A DNA stretch of 11,941 nucleotides, from positions 1 to 11,941 of the forward strand of contig CAZIIK010000136.1 of NCBI GenBank assembly GCA_964539235.1, written 5' to 3'. Numbering within the stretch: the stretch's first letter is position 1; every line of letters starts with the position of its first letter. Shown in pieces: positions 1 to 5,070 of the stretch. The position numbers and the translations under genes were made by a program. The notes under the pieces are model-generated. The model was not told the origin of the DNA and ran no database searches. It saw nothing but the letters and a program-made list of their open reading frames with translations. The DNA comes from CAZIIK01 sp964539235. GTDB lineage: Bacteria; Pseudomonadota; Gammaproteobacteria; Francisellales; CACEW01.

Positions 1-44
1 TTCCATTGCTGATCCGTCAAATCACTCGGGTATACCTTTTCCAT
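1..44 (-). CDS. IS5-family transposase, N-terminal fragment cut by window edge
   Basis: Fourteen codons are visible and read MEKVYPSDLTDQQW. This is the standard opening of IS5-group DDE transposases (…YPSDLTDxQW…). The catalytic part is outside the window. The same first eight residues occur in the right-hand copy. The start at position 44 is chosen because the upstream ATG (minus strand, in the sequence ATGCAGCAC) is out of frame with this motif. Confidence 0.85.
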   Translation of the reverse strand, partial: MEKVYPSDLTDQQW

Positions 45-156
45 GGCTTGTGTGCTGCATATCACGTGACAAATCGGTATTATGACACTGCACATCCCAA
101 AAATCCGCATCTGTTTGAATGCATAACAAGAAAAATACCCCTTTTCGGACAGGCTC
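1..156 (-). mobile_element. IS5-family insertion sequence (IS1031-like), left copy, 5' end only
   Basis: The element reads on the minus strand and runs off the left edge. Its outer end, read inward from position 156, is GAGCCTGTCCGAAAAG, followed by a leader of about 112 nt and the start of a transposase at position 44. Positions 20-156 are repeated in inverted orientation at 11805-11941 with two differences (positions 87 and 141). Just outside the end is TCA (157-159, minus strand), which fits the TNA target of the IS1031 group of IS5 elements; that group assignment is from memory of the family. The other end is outside the window, so the target duplication cannot be checked. The IS character is firm; the subgroup is inference. 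Confidence 0.9.
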
Positions 157-213
157 TGAAAATGGCTTTGCAACCTTAGCCCGACTGCCCTTCCATAGAG
201 TGCTCAATTTCAT
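22..213 (-). pseudogene. Gene downstream of icmC, broken by IS after 19 codons
   Basis: A start codon at 213 follows a strong ribosome binding site (AAGGAGA, about 7 nt upstream) and lies 40 nt after the icmC-like stop. The native part is 157-213 and encodes MKLSTLWKGSRAKVAKPFS. From position 156 the frame is IS sequence, and it ends at a stop at 22-24, giving a 63-residue chimera that is not a natural protein. In Legionella and Coxiella icmC is followed by icmD (dotP), a small membrane protein, so icmD is the positional guess. The 19 residues left are too few to prove it. The good ribosome binding site and co-orientation show that this was a translated gene cotranscribed with icmC before the insertion. 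Confidence 0.65.
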
Positions 214-253
214 TTCTATCTCTCCTTTTCGGTTATGAAATCCATATTTTCGC

Positions 254-808
254 TTAGATGAAGCTTTGCATCATGTGGTAAATCACTTGAAAATTAATCG
301 CCACAGCACCGGCCAAAATATGGGTAATGGCCTTCGGGAAAGTTGCCTCTTGGCCACCTTCTCCGAGTTTTATCATCAGTAAAAACCCTCTCACGAATGC
401 AAACGTGCCAATAATCACCAACACGGCGTACATGAGATCTAAAGACAGTTGGTTAATGTCACCACCGGCTTTAGGCAAAATCTTGACGTAGTAATTAATA
501 GGATTAATTGGGTTCTTGAGAAATGCGATTGCACCTTGTCCACCAAATGTGGATTGGCTAATCATAATGAGCTCAGGCCCAAATCCCATAAATAGCACAC
601 CCCCAACTACGTAAAAGGCCGTGGCTAACGGTGAATGGTAACGGTGGTTATTAGAACCTTGATGATGCTTTAAACGATGTACACCAATCACCAACAACAC
701 AAAGCCAATCACCCAAACCGATTGATCCAACATGTGGAAAATCGGCACCAAATCGTTTTTCAGGATCTGGGTAATTTCTTGACTGTAACTCGCTATATCC
801 GTTGACAT
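254..808 (-). CDS. icmC: IcmC/DotE-like (TraQ-type) inner-membrane protein of a Dot/Icm type IVB secretion system
   Basis: This 184-residue protein has about four hydrophobic segments (residues ~27-44, 60-82, 123-146 and 158-178) and no cleavable signal. The C-terminal half shows the pattern shared by IcmC/DotE and IncI TraQ proteins: a hydrophobic helix ending FVRGFLLMIKLGE, a GGQ turn, then KAITHILAGAVAINF. These are small integral inner-membrane parts of the Dot/Icm effector translocator; the exact biochemical role is not known to me. Length is close to Legionella IcmC (about 190). The start at 808 has GAGGAG about 10 nt upstream. It is preceded by a clear promoter rather than by icmG/icmE, so the usual icm order is broken. 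The paralogous IcmD/TraR family is the main alternative; membership in this T4BSS membrane group is fairly sure. Confidence 0.75.
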   Translation of the reverse strand: MSTDIASYSQEITQILKNDLVPIFHMLDQSVWVIGFVLLVIGVHRLKHHQGSNNHRYHSPLATAFYVVGGVLFMGFGPELIMISQSTFGGQGAIAFLKNPINPINYYVKILPKAGGDINQLSLDLMYAVLVIIGTFAFVRGFLLMIKLGEGGQEATFPKAITHILAGAVAINFQVIYHMMQSFI

Positions 809-881
809 CCTGTACTGGGCTCCTCGTCACCACTCGTATGAGTGTGTCTTTTCTTAAAACTTTGTAAGCTTTAGCCCATTT

Positions 882-910
882 ATAATAAAAATATATAAGA
901 TATTTATCAA
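882..910 (-). promoter_or_regulatory. Sigma70-type promoter for the icmC-like gene
   Basis: On the minus strand, TTGATA (905-910) and TATTAT (882-887) are separated by 17 nt, close to consensus. Transcription would start near 875 and leave a leader of about 65 nt. The leader contains a small hairpin (CACTC-loop-GAGTG, 831-844) just upstream of the GAGGAG ribosome binding site. I saw no convincing PmrA or CpxR box. Confidence 0.6.
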
Positions 911-1332
911 AGAACTAAATGTAACGCCTGATACGCGGTCCCAATCTTATATACATAACCATCTGTTTTTTATGTATTTTTTTGGTAACAATTTAGCCAT
1001 AAAAGATGAATTAAACATCATCAAAACCGATTTATAATGTATATAAATATTATATTTTTTATTTATTATATCATATTTAAATATAATGATTAATTGCTGA
1101 AAATAAGGGTTAACAGGAGATAGAATATCGTTACTTCGCCCAAAAAAGAATCAGATCATAAAACTTTACTTCGATCAGCTCTTGCAATATGATGCGCCCT
1201 CCAACAAAATGCTAGGTTAATTTATCAAGAGTTAACGTATAGAAATTAGGATTCGCCAGGAAATCGCCGATGAAAACGGTCGTTTTTTAGCGTTAGGCTG
1301 AATCCCTGTTCAGAAAAGGGCTGAGGAACATA
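911..1332. other. AT-rich gene-free stretch between icmC and the recombinase-like gene
   Basis: This stretch between divergent genes holds no supportable gene. Positions ~960-1095 are extremely AT-rich and include the perfect palindrome ATATTTAAATAT at 1073-1084 and an imperfect GATG/CATC repeat around 1005-1020. Positions 1100-1330 return to ordinary composition. A short open stretch without a start codon (1236-1301) is visible there, but too little to call a gene relic. The promoter of the rightward gene should lie here, but I cannot place it with confidence. Such AT-rich tracts are typical of sites bound by nucleoid proteins; that is inference. Confidence 0.5.
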
Positions 1333-1950
1333 ATGATATATGTATATTCCTCTGCTGAATCAGCAGAGGGCGCAACCACAGAAGCAGAAATCACTCGCTA
1401 TCTTTCACAATATAATCTTTCTGCTGATGCCCATATTCGCGACCCCGAATCCAATAAGGTCCGTTGGGACAGGCGCATCTTGCATAATTTGGTGACAAAA
1501 AAGATGCAGAAAGGCGATATATTGGTCGCTTATGAAGCAGCTAGCCTAGCCTGCTCAACCCTTCAGCTGCTGGAAATTCTTGAGCTACTGGCCGATCGTG
1601 ATCTGGTACTCAAACTCGTTAAACACGAAGAAACTTTTCTCCCCGAAGAAATGACTGATACGCAAGATTTCCTACATTTGGTGCAGAACATTGAAGGCGA
1701 ATTTGTCGCTCACCGTACGACTGATGCACTGAGCAGACGCCGTGAAGCGGGTTTACCATTGGGTCGCCCTAAAGGCCGCAAGAATAAAAGTCGCAAGCTG
1801 GACAGGCATAAAGCTGAGATCAAAAAATATATGGCTTTGAATATCAGTAAGGCTTCTATTGCCAAGCTGTTGGGTTGCCACCCGCAGACACTCTACAACT
1901 ATCTGGAAGAAAACGACTTACTGACCGACGACGATCCTAACGAAGCGTAA
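1333..1950 (+). CDS. Serine-recombinase-like DNA-binding protein lacking catalytic residues (Mpi/Hin-type fold)
   Basis: This 205-residue protein has a resolvase-like N-terminal domain (~1-130), the linker GLPLGRPKGRKNKSRK (140-155) and a C-terminal helix-turn-helix (ISKASIAKLLGCHPQTLYNYL, 171-191). The layout and linker match Mpi-type invertases and gamma-delta resolvase. The active site is gone: aligned to gamma-delta, Arg8 becomes Ser7, the nucleophile Ser10 becomes Glu9, Asp67/Arg68/Arg71 become Ala70/Ser71/Cys74, and Arg119 becomes Gly122. Arg45, Glu118 and Arg125 equivalents (Arg47, Glu121, Arg128) remain. The frame is intact, so it is probably a DNA-binding or regulatory derivative rather than a working recombinase; that is inference. 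GAGGA about 7 nt upstream supports the start. It converges on pabA with a 15-nt gap. Target sites and function are unknown. Confidence 0.8.
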   Translation: MIYVYSSAESAEGATTEAEITRYLSQYNLSADAHIRDPESNKVRWDRRILHNLVTKKMQKGDILVAYEAASLACSTLQLLEILELLADRDLVLKLVKHEETFLPEEMTDTQDFLHLVQNIEGEFVAHRTTDALSRRREAGLPLGRPKGRKNKSRKLDRHKAEIKKYMALNISKASIAKLLGCHPQTLYNYLEENDLLTDDDPNEA

Positions 1951-1965
1951 ATCGTACGCCTAATA

Positions 1966-2568
1966 TTACAGGCAAGCAATTTGACTACAGGCTCTAGCAT
2001 TCAGAAAATTCTGCAATAACTGATAACCATGTTCCGTTAGAATCGCTTCCGGATGGAATTGCACACCGTAGGTAGGAAAATCACAATGGGCCACGCCCAT
2101 AATAATTTCCACGCCGGTCTGCTCATCATACGCCCAAGCAGTTTTCACCAAAGGTTCGGGTAACGGCTGATCTGCAACCAATGAATGATAGCGCGCTGCT
2201 TTAAACTGCAATGGAATCCCTGAAAAAACCCCCTCGGCGGTATGTGAAACCACTGAGGTTTTGCCATGCATAACCTGCGGTGCCCGTACAACACGTCCAC
2301 CATATTGTTGCACCATGCATTGCATGCCTAAGCAAATACCCAGAATGGGAATCTTGCCAGAAAAATGCGCCATCATGGGCAAGGAAATACCCGATTCATG
2401 CGGCGTGCATGGCCCGGGGGAAATCACTAAATAGTCTGGCTGTAATGCATCTGCGGCTGCAACCGAAATTTCGTCATGCCGAAACGTTTTAACGGCTATA
2501 TCTAAGCCCGCAAAATAATGCACCAGGTTATAGGTAAATGAATCGTAATTGTCGATCATTAACAACAT
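1966..2568 (-). CDS. pabA: Glutamine amidotransferase subunit: aminodeoxychorismate/anthranilate synthase component II
   Basis: This is a class I glutamine amidotransferase of 200 residues, the normal full length. It supplies ammonia from glutamine to a chorismate-using partner (PabB for p-aminobenzoate/folate, or TrpE for tryptophan). It begins with MLLMIDNYDSFTYNL, has the oxyanion segment ISPGP (49-53), the nucleophile Cys79 in GICLGMQ, and His172/Glu174 in FHPEA, so the triad is complete. It begins 3 nt after the rpe stop, so the two are probably translated from one message. PabA and TrpG cannot be told apart from sequence alone. Neither trpE nor trpD is adjacent, which favours PabA or a shared role. 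No terminator is visible in the 15 nt to the convergent neighbour. Confidence 0.88.
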   Translation of the reverse strand: MLLMIDNYDSFTYNLVHYFAGLDIAVKTFRHDEISVAAADALQPDYLVISPGPCTPHESGISLPMMAHFSGKIPILGICLGMQCMVQQYGGRVVRAPQVMHGKTSVVSHTAEGVFSGIPLQFKAARYHSLVADQPLPEPLVKTAWAYDEQTGVEIIMGVAHCDFPTYGVQFHPEAILTEHGYQLLQNFLNARACSQIACL

Positions 2569-2571
2569 GCA

Positions 2572-3240
2572 TTACTGGCCTTGCAATGCCGCACGCATCG
2601 CTGCAATTACTGCGGCGTAGTCCGGTTGTGAAAACACAGCTGAACCGGCGACAAAAGTATCAACACCGGCTGCTGCAATTTCAGCAATATTGTCCGGTTT
2701 GACACCACCATCGATTTCCAAACGCACCGGTCGCTCAAGCTGTGCCAACAGTTGACGCAAAAGTCGCGCTTTTTCAAGCACCGCCGGAATAAAAGCTTGT
2801 CCACCAAACCCAGGGTTCACGGACATTAACAGCACACGATCACATTTTTCCAGAACATAGTCTAAACAGTGCAGACTGGTCGACGGATTTAATGCTAACC
2901 CCGCTTCACACCCCGCGTCTAAGATCAATTGCAAGCTACGATCGACATGTCGAGAAGCTTCCGGATGAAACACGATGCAATCCGCACCGGCTGCTGCAAA
3001 ATCCTGAATCAGTTGATCAACTGGCTCGACCATCAAGTGCACATCCAACGGCGCTGTCACACCATAGTCGCGCAGTGCACGACACACCAGCGGCCCAAAC
3101 GTTAAATTGGGTACGTAGTGATTATCCATCACATCCACATGAATGCGGTCTGCACCTGCTGCAACCACTCGGTCAACTTCTTCACCCAAACGGGCGAAGT
3201 CCGCCGATAGAATCGAGGGGCAAATCCAATAAGGCTGCAT
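2572..3240 (-). CDS. rpe: Ribulose-phosphate 3-epimerase
   Basis: The enzyme interconverts ribulose 5-phosphate and xylulose 5-phosphate in the pentose phosphate pathway. The 222-residue TIM barrel shows PSILSADFARLGEE near the start, HVDVMDNHYVPNLTFGP (34-50; metal ligands His34 and Asp36), DVHLMVEP with His68, VNPGFGGQ (141-148), the catalytic-site Asp177 in EIDGGV, and the phosphate-binding VAGSAVF. The start at 3240 is preferred: GGAG sits 6 nt upstream, and the first residues MQPYWICPSILSADF align with E. coli Rpe without an extension. The alternative ATG at 3252 would add four residues and overlap the djlA stop by one base. It is probably cotranscribed with djlA and pabA. Confidence 0.95.
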   Translation of the reverse strand: MQPYWICPSILSADFARLGEEVDRVVAAGADRIHVDVMDNHYVPNLTFGPLVCRALRDYGVTAPLDVHLMVEPVDQLIQDFAAAGADCIVFHPEASRHVDRSLQLILDAGCEAGLALNPSTSLHCLDYVLEKCDRVLLMSVNPGFGGQAFIPAVLEKARLLRQLLAQLERPVRLEIDGGVKPDNIAEIAAAGVDTFVAGSAVFSQPDYAAVIAAMRAALQGQ

Positions 3241-3251
3241 GTTATTCTCCA

Positions 3252-4067
3252 TTATTTACCTGATTGTGATCGCTTGATCATCTCATAGGCTTCTTTGATT
3301 TGTTGAGTTTTTTCATTGGCCGCTTTCATCATTTCCTCTGGCAAACCCTTGGCAACCAATTTGTCTGGATGATATTGATTCATTAAACGATGATAAGCTT
3401 TTTTCACGTCTTCCGACGACGCATTTTCACTCACACCCAACACCGCGTAGGCCTGCTGCAGATCGCGGCGAGAATCCATGCGTTGATATTGATGACTTTG
3501 CTGTTGACCACCACGGCCTGATGACTGCCAGCGTTGGCGAAACTGAAATTGCGCCTGGTACATGGCGTGCATTTGTTGGAATTCACGCGTGGAAAACCCC
3601 AAGCTCTTAGCAACTTCGTGCAAAAACTGCTGCTCAGCCTGGGCCAATTGCCCATCTGCATAAGCCGCCTGCAACAATAATTGCATAAACATACGCAGAA
3701 GATTGCGCCGATTCCGACAGGTATGGAGCAATCTCGTCAGCATCGGCTGGACATCATAACCCGGTTGTTTACCGGTATTGAAAAGGCCAATTGCAGCCTT
3801 CTGCTGCGCAGCATTCAAACGCATGTGCTGCATAATTTGGCGCGCAACGTGAATTTCACTTTCTGTAACACGCCCGTCTAATTTGGCCAGGTGGCCCATC
3901 GTTGTGAACAAGGCCTGAAAGTAGGCTTCGCGGATTTTGGCATTTTGACCCGAAAAGGACGTCTGATTTTTATCGAACCAGTGCCCGAGCAAAACGCCCA
4001 ACACAGCCCCAATCGGTCCAAAAACCAAAAAGCCAAAGATACCGCCTAATATTTTACCTAACCACAT
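3252..4067 (-). CDS. djlA: Membrane-anchored DnaJ-like co-chaperone DjlA
   Basis: DjlA is a type III J-protein that anchors DnaK activity to the inner membrane. The 271-residue protein, the usual size, has a single glycine-rich N-terminal membrane segment (~5-28), a TerB-like helical domain (~43-165), a Gln/Arg-rich linker (~178-200) and a C-terminal J domain (~202-270) with the essential HPD motif at 233-235. AGGT lies about 6 nt upstream of the start, and GGAGG lies further up. It follows dsbG by 36 nt and reaches the rpe start region. In E. coli djlA lies directly opposite lptD; here dsbG lies between them. Confidence 0.95.
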   Translation of the reverse strand: MWLGKILGGIFGFLVFGPIGAVLGVLLGHWFDKNQTSFSGQNAKIREAYFQALFTTMGHLAKLDGRVTESEIHVARQIMQHMRLNAAQQKAAIGLFNTGKQPGYDVQPMLTRLLHTCRNRRNLLRMFMQLLLQAAYADGQLAQAEQQFLHEVAKSLGFSTREFQQMHAMYQAQFQFRQRWQSSGRGGQQQSHQYQRMDSRRDLQQAYAVLGVSENASSEDVKKAYHRLMNQYHPDKLVAKGLPEEMMKAANEKTQQIKEAYEMIKRSQSGK

Positions 4068-4103
4068 GGGCTACCTATCGACCTCCAAACATCAAGCCAA
4101 GTC

Positions 4104-4928
4104 TTACCACTTAGCATTCATTTTGGCGACTAATTGCTTCAACGCAGAACCATTCAAATAACCCGGATAAACGGCTGGCTCACCATTAGCTGTGCGATAC
4201 AGAATGGTTGGTGTACCTTGAAAACCGAATTTACTGAAGAACTCTGTGTTCGCTTTCACAGCTGCAAATGCTTGGGTTACCGCCTTATTCTTTGGATCCG
4301 GCTTTAAGTCTTTTGCGCCACCTTCTTCTGCTTTCTTATTAAAGTGATGTTCATCATTAAACAGCGCCTTCACGCGATCTTGGTCGGTTTTTGCCAACAT
4401 AATGCTAGCCGCCTTACCTGGACTAGAAGGTTTTAAGAAACCCGCCGGAATCCAACGCACCTGCAAATCGCCTGACTTGATCATCGGTTCAATCTCTTCG
4501 AACAACATGTGACAAAAAATACAGTTAGGATCAATGATGATGTAGGCCTTATGCGGCGCTTTATCGCTTCCTTGACTGATCCAATGTTGGGCTTCAGCTT
4601 CCGCATAAGCTTTTTTGGCTACCTTTGCCTGAATGTAAGTTTTAGTGGCTTGCTCAGTTAGATTTTGACCTTTTGCTGTTAATACATTACCCGCAATCAC
4701 GTAACGACCTGGTTTATCAGCAAATAAAACCGCTTCACGACCCCCTTGTTTCGGTTGCACGACAAAACCTTCCAAATTCGCTGTTGCAGGAAAAACCTGC
4801 TTCACGACTAACTGTCCTTTGGATACCTGATCGATCAATTTAACAGCCGGGCTGCTTTGATTAATTTTTGCCGCAAATGCACTGCCTGCCATCATGATCA
4901 ACGCCAGTGCTGCCGTTATTTTTTTCAT
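4104..4928 (-). CDS. dsbG: Periplasmic thiol:disulfide interchange protein DsbG
   Basis: This 274-residue DsbC/DsbG-type protein is exported to the periplasm, where family members repair wrong disulfides or protect single cysteines. The signal peptide MKKITAALALIMMAGSAFA is followed by an N-terminal dimerisation-type domain and a thioredoxin fold with DPNCIFCHM (Cys136 and Cys139) and a cis-proline loop GTPT. The active site is CIFC, whereas E. coli DsbG has CPYC. Further DsbG-like features are QHWISQGSDKAP before the active site and LKPSSPGKAASIML after it. The start at 4928 is chosen because it begins a textbook signal peptide and lies downstream of a predicted promoter; a longer frame to 4988 would start inside that promoter. 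It is first gene of the minus-strand group and diverges from lptD. Confidence 0.88.
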   Translation of the reverse strand: MKKITAALALIMMAGSAFAAKINQSSPAVKLIDQVSKGQLVVKQVFPATANLEGFVVQPKQGGREAVLFADKPGRYVIAGNVLTAKGQNLTEQATKTYIQAKVAKKAYAEAEAQHWISQGSDKAPHKAYIIIDPNCIFCHMLFEEIEPMIKSGDLQVRWIPAGFLKPSSPGKAASIMLAKTDQDRVKALFNDEHHFNKKAEEGGAKDLKPDPKNKAVTQAFAAVKANTEFFSKFGFQGTPTILYRTANGEPAVYPGYLNGSALKQLVAKMNAKW

Positions 4929-4960
4929 ACCCAATATTCCCATCGATTTAAGACCGCGAC

Positions 4961-4988
4961 ATGATAGCAGAAGGCCTCTATCCGGCAA
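4961..4988 (-). promoter_or_regulatory. Predicted sigma70 promoter for dsbG-djlA-rpe-pabA
   Basis: On the minus strand TTGCCG (4983-4988) and TATCAT (4961-4966) are 16 nt apart. The expected start of transcription, near 4954, gives a short leader of about 26 nt before the dsbG ATG at 4928. This supports the shorter dsbG start. Confidence 0.45.
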
Positions 4989-4996
4989 AGCTCTGA

Positions 4997-5026
4997 TTGA
5001 TCACCGCATAAGATGGCTGCTAGAAT
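4997..5026 (+). promoter_or_regulatory. Predicted sigma70 promoter for lptD-surA-pdxA-rsmA
   Basis: TTGATC (4997-5002) and TAGAAT (5021-5026) are 18 nt apart. Transcription would start near 5033, about 38 nt before the chosen lptD start. It is back to back with the dsbG promoter, so the two operons share a region of about 140 bp. No sigmaE-type sequence was recognised. Confidence 0.5.
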
Positions 5027-5070
5027 GCCCCGGCCCAATTTCCCGACGAACCCCAAGGACGCCTTTCCGC

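Noticed and set aside
1270..1290. AAAACG/CGTTTT repeat followed by T run, considered as a terminator
   Set aside because: The loop would be only two bases and the stem is weak; it also lies just upstream of a gene start with no gene ending before it.
1236..1301. Open 22-codon stretch reading RIEIRIRQEIADENGRFLALG, considered as a gene relic
   Set aside because: No start codon or ribosome binding site and too short to identify; an open stretch of this size occurs by chance.
2892..3263. 123-codon open frame opposite rpe
   Set aside because: It lies fully antisense to a well-conserved enzyme gene, with no ribosome binding site and no recognisable domain; a shadow frame.
4929..4988. Longer dsbG start giving 20 extra residues
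   Set aside because: It would place the signal peptide internally and start inside the predicted promoter.
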